From: Aldrovandia affinis
Lineage: Eukaryota > Chordata > Actinopteri > Notacanthiformes > Halosauridae
Direction: 5' to 3'
NCBI GenBank assembly: GCA_029706075.1
Contig: JAINUG010000214.1
Span: forward strand, 1,463,746 to 1,527,745
DNA length: 64,000 nucleotides
The translations under genes and the position numbers were made by a program. The notes beneath the pieces are model-generated. The model did not search any database, had not been told where the DNA came from, and worked only from the letters and a program-made list of their open reading frames with translations. Below are positions 52,376 to 63,044 of the stretch, one piece after another (position 1 is the stretch's first letter; each line of letters opens with the position of its first letter).

Positions 52376-52924
52376 AGGGTAACATTCCAGGCTATTTTGG
52401 TAATGTTAGCACCGTAAATTTGATAACATTAGCAAAATGTTCCGGTCTAATTTGCTAACCCCCTCTCCCCACTTGCAAGAATATTCAACTGGAAAAATGT
52501 GAATAAAAGCCACTCACTATAAAAAGCTCCATGTTCATTTACTATTCTTACACCAGCAAGTGGATTTGAGTGTGTCGCTGTGTGGGCAACGCTTTTAAAA
52601 GCATGAGTTGCCTGTAAGGAGCCATTTCCGTTCTGGGCTGAGATTAGATTGACTGGCGGTCCGGGGACGAGTCCCCCGCTCGTGGAAAACCTTGACGACG
52701 GCGGCGGTGGTGCGTATCGTAAAAAGCGCGGAGAAGCCTTGACTCCCGTCTGACAGAGATACAAGGCTGAACCCGTCTGGAACCGGCAGGCTGGGCCTTT
52801 CATTGGCTGAGCCGGCGCTTGTGGACTGGTGCTAAATCATCTTCAGTGAGCGCCGCCCGAGAGTCAGACACACGCTCACACTCACGCGTGTGCAATACAG
52901 ATCCACTCAGCTGCCCAGCGCTCA
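52376..52924. other. Non-coding, moderately GC-rich
   Basis: No family recognised. Short frames here lack support. Confidence 0.4.
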
Positions 52925-53215
52925 GTTTACATTTTACACATTTTAAGCACTTAGCAGACGCTCTTATCCAGAGCGACTTACAAGATGTACATAAATACAT
53001 GGTAGGAACAATCATAGTTTGCGCAAGAGATCAGTGCAGTAATACAGGGATAGACGTCGTTGTTGGCAGCTGCATACCATACCTGTAAAACTGGGAAGGA
53101 AAAGGTTATGTAAATTATTATTATTTTTAATTGTATTTTTAGTAAACAGGGATACATATACAAGAAGTATTGAACAAGTAGGCAGTGGTGATGACAATTG
53201 GCTTCAGTGGTAGTG
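52925..53215 (-). mobile_element. L2-type LINE 3' UTR, antisense
   Basis: Terminal agcacttagcagacgctctt at left, then tcagtgcagtaatacaggga and gcataccatacctgtaaaac. The same 3' end as 14840-15395, inverted. Confidence 0.9.
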
Positions 53216-53240
53216 GAAAGCTGGAACATAGTGCACTCTT

Positions 53241-53520
53241 TGCTTTTCTGTTTTCTCCTTCTGCTGTCTCCCAAATTTAGTAGCCAATTATACCCTCTTT
53301 TTCATGTCAATTATCCCCCTCCCTCATATTGAGAGCTCGCTGCCGTAGTCCTGAAACTAGCAGTGACATGCCTCCTCTGAGCCGGAACTCGCCAAGCACT
53401 GTAACTGTGTAACAAACAGAGCCACTCCTGTACGCAGTGAACTCCACATCCAATTGCCGCCCCCTAGTGGCACTCCCAGCGTCGGACGTTCTTACCGCTA
53501 CATCACCCAGGAGGCCCACG
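53241..53520 (-). mobile_element. SINE-D, antisense
   Basis: A 10-bp duplication gtgcactctt lies at 53231-53240 and 53521-53530. Tail at left (tcccaaatttagtagccaat), head at right (cacccaggaggcc). The B-box region is deleted. Confidence 0.9.
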
Positions 53521-53530
53521 GTGCACTCTT

Positions 53531-54745
53531 GAAATGTGATATTGTTCTACTTCTTCTCAGCAAGTTTCGATGTCTAGCACATGACCAAGGAGAAATAAAA
53601 AACAACAACATTTAAATGCAATATGAGTGTGGGAGAGGTGAAAGGTCACACAGGAATACCTTGCTGTTTCTTAAAGGGTCTAATGAAGACACATATGTAC
53701 ACGATGTTCGCACATAGAGGGCGCTCCTGATCTAAACCAACAACATAAATGATCATATGAAGCGCTCTCTCTCTCTCTCGCTCTCTGCAGCGCTGAAGGT
53801 AGTGACTGATGCATGAGCCAGAATGGACACCTGTGGCACCTTGACGTTGTCCTGGTGGCTTGTGGTGACCCACTTTATGCAGGTGTTTCCTATATTTTGG
53901 CAGTCATCTGTGCATTTGACATACACTGTAGTCCAGGAGGAGGTTCATAATTGCTCCTGAGGATACTCAGGTGAGGCACCTCACTCTCAAGGGGACGACA
54001 GTCAGTGTCCCCATCTGTCACCTTCAGGTAACCCCTCTCTCACCTGGGTCACCCACACCCATCTCTCTCGCTCTGTCTCTCCGCAGTGAACATCCCGTAA
54101 CGATCCAGCCAGGAGGCCGTCTCCACTCGATCGTGAGAGGGCAGCGGAGATCAAGCGTTTTGACTCCCCTGAACAGATGGGCAGGTTCGGCTGGCTCCTG
54201 TGCCCCCCTGCGCCCCCCTTCCCCCCAACGTGCCCCCTGTGTCTCCTTCCTGTCACTACAGCTCAAGGTTATTTCAGAGCGCCCGTGTGGGGAGAATCAG
54301 TGTATGGGCCAGAAGGAGAACTCTTCTGAAAAAGGAAGAAATTATTATGATTTTTTTTACCCTGACAGGAAATTGAGTTGGGGAAGCATATTAATGCCGC
54401 GCAGCTTCCAGGGTGTGATAGATCACCAGTGGAGCGCGATGTGGTGAAGGGAGGGAGGGAGGGAGGGAGTTTTCTCCTTTTCTCTCTTTTCTTTCTTCTC
54501 CTCTTTTTATATTCACACATTATTATAGAGAATCATTCGCAAGCCGACCACCGCCTCTCTCAGTCAGTAAACTTGGATCCAACATATGAAGGGGGGGTCA
54601 GGGGGCGTGTTGAATAATTGAAGGCCCGCCCAAACAGAATCCATAACCGCCAATTGAAACATTTCCAATATTGGGGTAGGCTGTGAACGGTCCCTGCGGG
54701 TGGGGGGGGGCAGGGGTAGGTGTTTGGTTGGGGGGTAGGCGTTTT
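53531..54745. other. Mostly unique non-coding
   Basis: (CT)n at 53766-53785 and an agggagggaggg run at 54450. A splice-acceptor-like ctctgtctctccgcag at 54072-54087 is not followed by a credible exon. No gene supported. Confidence 0.45.
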
Positions 54746-54747
54746 GT

Positions 54748-54905
54748 GTGGCTCAGTAGGTAGAGCGTGGTGCTGACAATGCTTAGGTTGTGGGTTCCAT
54801 TCCCACTGGGAACACAGATACTGAAAAATGTATGCATTCACTGCTGTAAGTAGCTTTGTATAAAAGTGTCTATAAGCGTCTGCTAAATGGCTTATATATT
54901 ACATA
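54748..54905 (+). mobile_element. SINE-A, full length
   Basis: Head gtgtggctcagtaggtagag, B box gggttccattccc, tail gtaagtagctttgtataaaa and gcgtctgctaaatggc. Confidence 0.9.
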
Positions 54906-55137
54906 TATATTACTAGTTAAGGGAGGGCAGGCATGGGGGGGGGGGCGATGTGGTTGTACAGAGGTAGTTGTTTGGTTGATGGGGGCGATGGGTAGGGGAG
55001 AGGAGTAGGCGTTCGGTTGAGAAGGGGCAATGGGGGGGTACAAGGGTAGGTGTTTGGTTAGGCAGTGAAGCGGGGAGACAGACAGGGCACACTCGTGCTA
55101 CTTACTGTAACAGATCAGAGGAGATGCCCCCTCCTCT
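54906..55137. other. Non-coding, G-rich
   Basis: Imperfect repeats of ggtaggtgtttggttg type (54715-55060) flank SINE-A. No gene. Confidence 0.5.
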
Positions 55138-55365
55138 CTACATTTTACATTTGACATTTTAGGCGTTTAGCAGACGCTCTTGTCCAGAGCGATTTACACA
55201 GTTTACATACAATCCATTTATACAGCTGGATATTTTACTGAAGCAATTCAGGTTAAGTACCTTGCTCAAGGGTACAACGGCAGTGCCCCACCTGGGAATT
55301 GAACCTGCAACCTCTGAGTTACAAGCCCAGTTCCCTAACCATAATACTACACTGCCGTCTTCTAA
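55138..55365 (-). mobile_element. SINE-B (UnaSINE1-like), antisense
   Basis: Tail ggcgtttagcagacgctctt, body taaatgtattgtatg complement, cttgctcaagggtacaacgg, B box complement gaattgaacc and head ccctaaccataatactacac. Confidence 0.92.
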
Positions 55366-55808
55366 ACGCACACACTGACTCGCTAACCGGCTGCTTTTAT
55401 TCTCTCTCTCTCTCTGCTCACGAGGCTATCCTCGCTTTGACGTTAGTCTATAAACGATACTAAAGAAACAAGCCGTCTGGATAACTCCGCTGTGTGTTCA
55501 TGCTGGCGTTCCCCCCCCAGGGAGGGTTGATAACGTGAGCCTTTCCGCGGTGGGGAGAATCGTTTGTCTGCGGGCGAAGAGGGGAGCGCTCAGAGAGCAC
55601 TCAGCCCAGTAATGGCTCTGGATGGCTCGCGGAATGGGCTGTTTGCAGCTGGCTATTAGACGGTTCAGTGAAATCGAATTACTATGAAACTATTTTATTT
55701 TTATTATTATTATTTATTATTATTATTATTATTATTATTTTATTTTTTACAAGCAAATTGTTCGCAATATTCTTCCACCTTACTGACTGTTCACCTCACC
55801 ATCTTGAG
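55366..55808. other. Unique DNA, then (TTA)n at 55692-55742
   Basis: 55440-55675 is non-repetitive with balanced composition and no coding signal. A TTA/ATT microsatellite follows. Confidence 0.5.
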
Positions 55809-55809
55809 T

Positions 55810-55965
55810 ACGAAGGAGGCGGATCATTGCCGGCCTCGGAGAGTAGCTTGCCCCGTAGAGACGGGCGGCAAATTCCTGGGGGAGGGTTAATCGAAATAAA
55901 TCAAGGGTATAATTTGCTTCAAAATTGGGGAGAAAAACGGGGAAATATCTGAAACAAAAATAAGA
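55810..55965 (+). mobile_element. SINE-E tail half
   Basis: gtacgaaggaggcggatcat, gccccgtagagacgggcggc and the tail aaaattggggagaaaaacgg. Confidence 0.82.
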
Positions 55966-56372
55966 AAATTTTAAATTAAAAAAAACATGGACACTTCCTT
56001 GAGCATTGCCCATCGGAATAAATGAGGCGCCTTCATTTCCCTCAGCGCTATTCAATGATTTAGGCAAATTCACATAAAAATATGATGAAAAGTCACGAGG
56101 CAAAAACTTGTTACCAAAACTGTCATTAACATATCATTTGACATATCAATCAATAGTTACCATTTCCTGTAAGCAAATTAGATTCTGGGTACTATTTGCT
56201 CTTGCGAACACTGCCATCTCCTGGTCGAAGGTTGAAATGCATTCGAAATTTTACCCTGCCCTTCACAATTCCTGTGAAGTGTATCATTTCAAAGTTTAGT
56301 AACAGCTGCAGTAATGCAATCTATTTATTTAGTTTCACCATCATCATCGTGTCTCAGGACTGATGTGGAGGC
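55966..56372. other. Non-coding
   Basis: Nothing recognised except the short tgctcttgcgaacactgcc stretch, which resembles a common dispersed motif. Confidence 0.4.
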
Positions 56373-56373
56373 C

Positions 56374-56545
56374 TCGGATAGCGTAGTGGTCTAATGCACC
56401 CGTATTGGCTGGTTCTTTACGAATTTGAGCTGCCTGTCACGGTCACGGTTCAAAACCCGGCTGTACCAGATTGGCACCGGGGGGTAAGCCGGCTGAGAAG
56501 TTTGCTGAGAAGCGCGTTAAGGGTGTCTCCAGAACATGGGTGGGT
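56374..56545 (+). mobile_element. SINE-E head half, internally deleted
   Basis: gcctcggatagcgtagtggt, B box cggttcaaaacccgg, then gagaagcgcgttaagggtgt. Confidence 0.85.
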
Positions 56546-56699
56546 CATCAAATAATGAAGACTCAGCATAACCACTGCAAAGTGGTATATTCAGTGGTGT
56601 ATTGTAGGGAGTCAGTGGTATATTTGCAAATCTGGAAGTATTTTTTTTTTGCCATCTTCAGTTCTGGGAATGAACTGATTGCAATTTGTGACAAAGCCA

Positions 56700-57052
56700 C
56701 GAATTGCAGGTATTGAGTGTAAACAGAGGATCTCTGTTAGAGCATACGTTATATAAGAGAGTGCTGCAGCTTTACTGATTTCAAATCCAAGATGAAATCA
56801 TGGCTAAAATCAACCCAATCATGCACTCATTACGCATTCAATGCAAACTCAGTGTCTTAATGTTGTGAAGTCTTGTTGTTGTTGTTGAATATCCAATGTA
56901 TCATAATGTATTGTCTTGTAATTGTGTTTTTATACTACAGTGTTAATTTTCTTAACAGAGATGTTTTTTTACAGATGTAAATGAGCTTTATAGCTAACTC
57001 TGGTGCAGCTGTGCACTGTCCCTGTCAAATAAATACATAAATAAATAAAGAA
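56700..57052 (+). mobile_element. LINE 3' UTR
   Basis: Ends in tgtgcactgtccctgtcaaa followed by taaataaataaag units. A related end lies antisense near 7945. No coding remains. Confidence 0.6.
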
Positions 57053-57836
57053 ATGCCATCGTCTCGGTCCTCCTCGCCACAGCTGACACGAGCACCAGCA
57101 GCGGCGGCGGCCATTTTAATGGCAGACAATCATCGCTGTACCCCCTGTAAAAGAAGAGCACTAACACACCTCATTACCTCAGACAATGGGATGGCCTTAT
57201 CGGCCATTAAAGGAGACTTCTTTACGAGCGCAATTGGACAAACATATTCTCTTCCAGTTATAATATAATAATTATTCAAGCGAAAAGGAATAAAGCAAAA
57301 AAAAAAATATTCTACGCAACTTGCAACCTGTTCAACTACAACTCCCATAATGCATTTCTTTAGAACATGGAACAATGGAAATACTACTGCATTACAGACT
57401 GGGACAATGAGGCAGTGTGTGTGTGTGTGTGGTGTGTGGGGATGGGGCAATAATAGATCACTTTGAGACAATGGGATGGCTTTAGTGTCCCTTAAGCTCT
57501 GTTCAAATATTATGATTCCTGTTTGCGCCGTGAATTACCTGCTGCGTGCCGTAATGGAATGGGAGTCGGGGCCGAAAGTGAAACAGGGGAATCGTTTTTC
57601 ACCACTTCAGGACCAGGCAACAATCTACAAACAATACTGGGGCCATCCGCTGGCCTACTGATGCTATTTTAAAATGTTCTAAAGCACTTAACAGCTAATA
57701 ACTCTGTTAGCATAGAATTCACTAAGGGTTACCGAGTCAAGAGTAAAACTACAAGGGATTGCTGCTGTTCTGCTGCTCTGCTGCTACTGCTGTCATGCAG
57801 GACCACAGATTGCAGCTGTATTTAAAGTCTGCGCGG
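57053..57836. other. Unique non-coding stretch
   Basis: 57060-57260 has balanced composition with gcagcggcggcggccatttt and ggccattaaaggagactt. No exon is evident. A short GT run lies at 57415-57437. Confidence 0.4.
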
Positions 57837-57837
57837 G

Positions 57838-58168
57838 CCTCCGATAGCGTAGCGGCCTAACGCAACCGTATCGGCTGGTCCTTTATGAGTGTGAGCTGCT
57901 TATCACGGTCGCGGTTCGAAACCCGACTGTACCAGACCCACTCTGGTGAGGAGCCCCGATCAGGGGCGGTGTTTGGCTGTCCGCCCCTGGGAGAAGGGGG
58001 AGGGAGAGCTGGCACGACCTCGCCAAGAAGTACAATGGGTGTCCCTGTAAAGTAGGTGGGTGAGTCCGTCTCGGAGGAGGCGGATCATCTCCGGCCTCGG
58101 GGAGTTAGCTTGACCCGTAGTGACGGGCTCGTGGGGAGGGCGGATCAAAAGAAATAGAGGGTATAACC
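57838..58168 (+). mobile_element. SINE-E
   Basis: gcctccgatagcgtagcggc head, B box cggttcgaaacccg, gccccgatcaggggcggtg, tail region ggatcaaaagaaatagaggg. Confidence 0.88.
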
Positions 58169-58275
58169 TCAGTCAGGTCCGGTATGATGCAGTCGGGTTT
58201 CGAACCGGGGCTGCAGTAGGCAACTTGCATTTGCAAGTGAATGGTTAGACCGTTACACTACCCGAGGGCCCAGAC
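58169..58275 (-). mobile_element. SINE-E head, antisense
   Basis: Antisense head with B box complement cgggtttcgaaccggg and ttagaccgttacactacccg. It abuts the tail of the sense copy, giving an inverted SINE pair. Confidence 0.85.
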
Positions 58276-59064
58276 TCAATCGTTATTTTGATTGACAGCT
58301 CACAATGTTTCATATCTTGGGCGTTTTTGTTAGTGGCGGGCGGAATGATATCAAAAATAATTTGGTTGTTTTAATAATATATATCAATAACATCACGGAT
58401 TTCAAATAATGATCATGGCAAACAGAAAATAGAAACAATGGATCAGATCTATCCGTTTATATAAATATTATATTTTATATTATAAATAATATCATATTTA
58501 TTATCAGTTTTTTATTAATATGAATATTAGAAACACTATTTGTTGTATGCAGTGCTAATAAATGTACACTTCTCCACAACACAGGTTTGAAGCTGTACAT
58601 TTTTACAGGAAGTGTTCACTTGATGTTGAGATAAAATATGTCTTTCACCGTGTAATTTAGGTTTTTCACTCTCATGCTGGTGTAACCTGGGAAATTGTGT
58701 TTTTTTCACTGCAATGGGTCTTTAAATATACATAAAGTGTTAAAGATTATCATGTGGAGAACATAGTCATAAATGTATATCTCTTCTGTGGTCATGTGCT
58801 GTTCTCTCACCATCATGTGCCTTCAGTTGCAGAAAAGAACCTGCCCAGAACAACGGTATACGACGGAACGCATACCCGCAGGAGATCTGAATTTCATCGA
58901 CAGTAAGAAGAAAGTTCTGGGTTTAAAACTGGAAATAAAAAAGGAAGGTTCAAGGTCACCACGCTCAGGAGTTCACCGTGTGCGTTCCTGCTCTGTGGTC
59001 CAGGGCAATTCAATAAAACATCAAATCCACAATAGAGAACCAAAACATCACCTTATGACCTCTA
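58276..59064. other. AT-rich non-coding with a weak exon-like segment
   Basis: 58832-58902 is bounded by an acceptor-like ccttcagttgcag and a donor-like ACA|GTAAGA. The ~70 bp between them is open in two frames (for example KRTCPEQRYTTERIPAGDLN). No family match, so only a candidate. Confidence 0.3.
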
Positions 59065-59065
59065 A

Positions 59066-59222
59066 CAGTGGTTCTGTGGGGCTCAGTAGGTAGAGCATGG
59101 CGTTGGCAACGCTGAGGTTGTGGGTTTGATTCCCACTGGGACCACATATACTGAAAAATGTATGCATTCACTACTGTAAGTCGCTTTGGATAAAAGTGTC
59201 TGCTAAATGGCGTATATTATGT
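59066..59222 (+). mobile_element. SINE-A, full length
   Basis: Head ggggctcagtaggtagagca, B box gggtttgattccc, tail gtaagtcgctttggataaaa and gtgtctgctaaatggc. Inverted partner at 59486. Confidence 0.92.
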
Positions 59223-59227
59223 TATGT

Positions 59228-59228
<1 letters not shown>

Positions 59229-59263
<35 letters not shown>

Positions 59264-59300
59264 GCACAAACACACGCCCACGCTCACACACACACGTATG
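59229..59300. repeat. (CA)n microsatellite
   Basis: About 16 CA units, then interrupted repeats. Confidence 0.92.
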
Positions 59301-59485
59301 GGTATGCCTATATATGTGAAGTTTCCTGTGGATTTTGAGTGCTACAGCGTATGAACATAACATGAGGTAAACTAATGTGTCTCTATGGGCAGGATAGCCT
59401 GTTCTCCTCACCAGACATTATTATCGTTCTTTTATTCATTTATAATGAATTTAATTCATTTCTTTTCACCAGAGATGACGGGATA

Positions 59486-59632
59486 ATATATGCCATTTAG
59501 CAGATACTTTTATCCAAAGCAACTTACAGTAGTGAATGCATACATCTTCAGTATCTGTGGTCCCAGTGGGAATTGAACCCACAACCTAAGCGATGCCAAC
59601 GCCGTGCTCTACGTCCTGAGCCACACAGAACT
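59486..59632 (-). mobile_element. SINE-A, full length, antisense
   Basis: Tail gccatttagcagatactttt at left, B box complement gggaattgaaccc, head gagccacacagaac at right. Confidence 0.92.
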
Positions 59633-59689
59633 ACCAAGACCTGGGATGAGGGGATGAGCGTACGAGCTCAGTGTCGAATTATTATTATT

Positions 59690-60412
59690 TGTTTTGTTTC
59701 TGCTTTTCCCCCATTTTTCTCCTAGTTTAGTACCCAATTATACCCTTCTTTTTATATGTCAACTATCCCCCATAGCACTGTCGCCTCACAGCAAGAAGGT
59801 CTCGGGTTCGAATCCAGGCCGGGGGCCTTTCTGTGCGGAGTTTGCATGTTCTCCCCGTGTCCGCGTGGGTTTCCTCCGGGTACTCCGGTTTCCTCCCACA
59901 GTCCAAAGACATGCACGTTAGGCTAATTGGAGAGTCTAAATTGCCCGTAGGTATGAGTGTGTGAGTGAATGGTGTGTGTGCCCTGTGATGGATTGGCGAC
60001 CTGTCCAGGGTGTATTCCTGCCTCGCCCGGAACGCATGCTGGGATAGGCTCCAGCACCCCCCCCCGCGACCCTGACCAGGAATAAGCGGCTTAGACAATG
60101 GATGGATGGAACTATCCCCCCCTCATATTGTGAGCTCGCTGCCATAGCCCTGAGACCGGCAGTGATAAGGGCAATGTACTGCTTCCTCCGAGCCGTCAAC
60201 TGTAACTCTGGTACACATAGAGCCACTCATATACGCAGTGACCTCATATCGGCTTCCCTCCCCCACTCCCTGGGGCAGACAGCTGCCCCCTAGTGGCACT
60301 TCCGGGCCAGAGCTGAGCTGGCACAGCCAGTGGAATCCAACCCCGGTCGCAGTGGGCAGCATGCATCCACAGTCGCACGCTCTTACCGCTACGCCACCCA
60401 GGAGGCCTCGTC
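59690..60412 (-). mobile_element. SINE-D, antisense, split by SINE-C
   Basis: Tail part 59690-59770 (ctcctagtttagtacccaat) and body/head part 60110-60412 (gctcgctgccatagccctga to cgccacccaggaggcctc). Together they make one antisense SINE-D. Confidence 0.88.
59771..60109 (+). mobile_element. SINE-C (DANA-like) nested in SINE-D
   Basis: A 10-bp duplication aactatcccc lies at 59761-59770 and 60110-60119. It starts catagcactgtcgcctcac, so the A-box half of the head is missing. B box ggttcgaatcc and tail ggatggatgga. Confidence 0.92.
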
Positions 60413-60681
60413 GGACTGAGCCCTAAACTCCGGTGCTCTTTGCTGAGTATTGTTTGGTAGTCTTTAGCTGTCACGAGTCCCCTCTGTGTGGTTAAACACA
60501 CCTGTTCTCACCTGTTCACAGGGCCGTCTGCGCACCAGCTGTTCTCTAGACCCTACTGTGAACACTGGGCTTCCATCAGGTGCGTTAATCAAACACCATA
60601 TGAAAAGCTAAGCAACAAAACAGATTCATCCCAAAAAATAAAAAAAATAACAATAATATATAAATATATTTATATATGTAT
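60413..60681. other. Non-coding
   Basis: AT-rich towards the right. No gene. Confidence 0.4.
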
Positions 60682-61294
60682 TGTGGTGTCCCCAGGGGTT
60701 GGGCGACACACACGGACCTTGCAGAGGGCGTAGGCAAGTTTAAGAACAAGGAGGAGGCAGTATTCAAAAACAAAACAATGATTTAATAAACAATTCTTGA
60801 CAAACACAAAACACAGGGTGGGGTCTTCAGGGGAATACAAACACAAAGTCCACAAATCCTTATCTCTTTGTCAGTGTCCAAAATCCAGTTCCGTTATCCA
60901 GGTCAATTCCGTTATCCAGTCCACAAGTCGGTACACAAAGGGGGGTCCTCAATAAATCCTAGTTCATACACAAAAACAATCCAACAATACTCTCCCTCTT
61001 CAAATACTGGCTGATCGATCGATCGATCGATCGATCGATCGATCGACTTCACAGTTTCTTACTCTCCAAACTCACACAGCAACTCCTTTCCACTCACGTT
61101 CCTACTCCTTTCCAAGTATAATGGGATTCAGCCCTTGAAATAGGCCTTGAAATGGCCTTCAGCTGGTCGTTAGTCCTGTTGGCTTGACTTCGTTCAGGTG
61201 TTACTGTGGCCTGCTGGGAAATGTAGTGTTTTTGGGCTGCCATGTGTTGGAGGCCAGGCAGCCATTTTCTGGTGCAGCCCCTTGGGCTGCCACA
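60682..61294 (-). mobile_element. Solo LTR, 613 bp
   Basis: Starts tgtggtgtccccagg and ends gggctgccaca (TG...CA), with the 4-bp duplication gtat at 60678-60681 and 61295-61298. No internal region lies on either side, as expected after recombination between two LTRs. The strand is inferred from tttaataaac, which looks like an antisense context. It contains (ATCG)n at 61012-61046. Confidence 0.7.
61012..61046. repeat. (GATC)n microsatellite in the LTR
   Basis: Eight to nine tandem gatc units, each self-complementary. Confidence 0.95.
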
Positions 61295-61329
61295 GTATAA
61301 ATAACTGTATTCACCATGCATTTTATTTC

Positions 61330-61665
61330 TTAATTTAAAATTTGTTTCAGATTTTTTCCCTGTTTATCTCCCAATTTTGTAACCAATTATACGCTCTGAT
61401 TTCTTTCAATTTACCCTCCCCCACGACCTCGCCGCCCGCCTCCACTGGACAAGCGAATACCTCGAGGCAACGTTCACCTCCTTCAAGACTGGACTCGCCC
61501 AACTATGTTTACGAGGTTGCCCTACCACCCCTCCCCACTCCCTCTGGGGCGGACAGCCAAACGGCACCCCCAACGGGGCTCTCGGACAGAGCTGGTCTGG
61601 CACAGCCAGATTTCGAACCGTGGCTGCGGTGGGCAGCTTGCATTCCGGGCGAATGCCTTGATTCT
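61330..61665 (-). mobile_element. SINE-E, antisense, diverged
   Basis: Tail ctcccaattttgtaaccaat, body ctggggcggacagcc, B box complement agatttcgaaccgt, and head at about 61660. Confidence 0.82.
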
Positions 61666-62140
61666 CATGCATTTAACAAAATAAGAAATATGGACTATAA
61701 TGAACATTAAATGTAATGTTTAATGAGGGTCAGGGCTTCCTGTGCCCTTCCTTTATATTGCAGTTGTGCAAGTCATGCAGAATAATAGCTGTCGCACAAA
61801 ATGTTTGGAACTTTTTTTGTCGCCTGTCCCCTTGTGCATGTGCGCGCACGTGTGGGTGTGTTTTTTTCCGTTTTTCCTCTCTCCAGAGCTAATCAACGCT
61901 GCATCTAAGTCATTTCCCCATTTAATAAAAATTGTGAAGTTTCTCCTTCCCAGGGAAATTAAATTACGGATCAAAGGTGGGCCGTGTAATCCGGGGGAAG
62001 TCTGGCAGGATGTGACACTTGGCAGGAGATAATTAGAAAAACCTCTGGGGGGCATGTTGCTAATATCAGCAAGGACGGTAATAACAAGCGGGAAATTCAT
62101 CTGTACTCGGTTTCATCTGGAGTCCCACTCTCGCTGATAA
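61666..62140. other. Unique DNA; candidate conserved non-coding element at 61885-62110
   Basis: 61885-62110 has no repeat signature. It contains AT-rich homeodomain-like sites (aaattaaatta, gataattag) and a TCF/LEF-like atcaaagg. No coding frame is supported. The suggestion rests on composition alone. Confidence 0.35.
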
Positions 62141-62144
62141 TAAA

Positions 62145-62440
62145 CTGAGAGACAGAGACAGAGACAGGAGAGAGAGGAGAGGGGAGAGAGGAGAGAGAGA
62201 GGGAGAGAGAGAGGGAGAGAGGAGAGGGAGGGGAGAGGAGAGAGAGAGGGGGGAGGAGAGGTAGAGGAGGGAGGAGAGAGGAGAAAGTGAGAGGAGAGAG
62301 AGGGAGGAGAGAATGATAGAGGAGAGAGTGAGAGTAAAAAGAATGAAAGAGAAGAGAGGGTGAGAGTAAAAAGAATGAAAGGAAGGAGAGAGAGGGAGGG
62401 AGGGAGGAGGGAATGGAAGAGAGAGTGAAAGAGAGAGGTT
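62145..62440 (+). repeat. Polypurine (GA/GGA) tract
   Basis: About 295 bp made almost only of A and G, with gagagaggaga repeats. Serine/leucine/proline-rich frames on the opposite strand are artefacts of the composition. Confidence 0.95.
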
Positions 62441-62529
62441 GTTGCTCTGTGTGATGATGGAACAAGCTGAGAGGCAGGCGAGAAGCAAAGTGCAGAGATC
62501 TCTATTTTCCACCGAGAGAGAGGAGAGTC

Positions 62530-62640
62530 TCTCACCAGCCTGCCTGTCTCTCTGTCTGTCTGTCTGTCTGAAACCAGCCTGCCTGTTTTTCTGTCTGTCT
62601 GAAACCAGCCTGCCTGCCTATCTGTCTGTCTGTCTATAAC
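62530..62640 (+). repeat. Minisatellite, ~35-40-bp unit
   Basis: Three units starting accagcctgcctg with internal tctgtctgtctg runs of varying length. Confidence 0.9.
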
Positions 62641-63040
62641 AAGTGCTTAATTTGACTTTTTCCTACACAGCTAAAACCAGTAAGTGTTAAATCTGTATTT
62701 GAACTAAGTTTAGATGTGAATGAACTCTGTTATAGTTGGTTGAACAAAGAAAGACTTTTCTGAGCGTAAAATGGAGGCACAGTTTGCTTTGTTGGTCCGG
62801 GGTGCAGAAACCAGAACCACACAAGACCAAGCGCCCAACGACACACTCAGCCATGTTCAATCACAATGCATCAATGTACTGTGAGACTGTCTGGACCTTC
62901 GGTGGAATTGCTGTCACTGAGCCAAAGTGTGCCGCGTGAAGCCAAGCCATGCATGTGAACACGCTCGAGAAGTTTCCTGTCCGTGTGTCCACACGTGTGT
63001 GAACACATACATGCTCTAGAGCACGCTCGATCATGCTTGA
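62641..63040. other. Non-coding
   Basis: No gene. Leads into the 38-bp minisatellite. Confidence 0.45.
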
Positions 63041-63044
63041 GACA

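Noticed and set aside
53971-54447. 158-codon plus-strand ORF after an acceptor-like site
   Set aside because: No family resemblance, the internal splice-like signals do not give a consistent exon, and composition is not coding-like.
62066-62535. Serine/leucine/proline-rich minus-strand ORFs of 120-150 codons
   Set aside because: They translate the complement of a polypurine tract; composition alone explains them.
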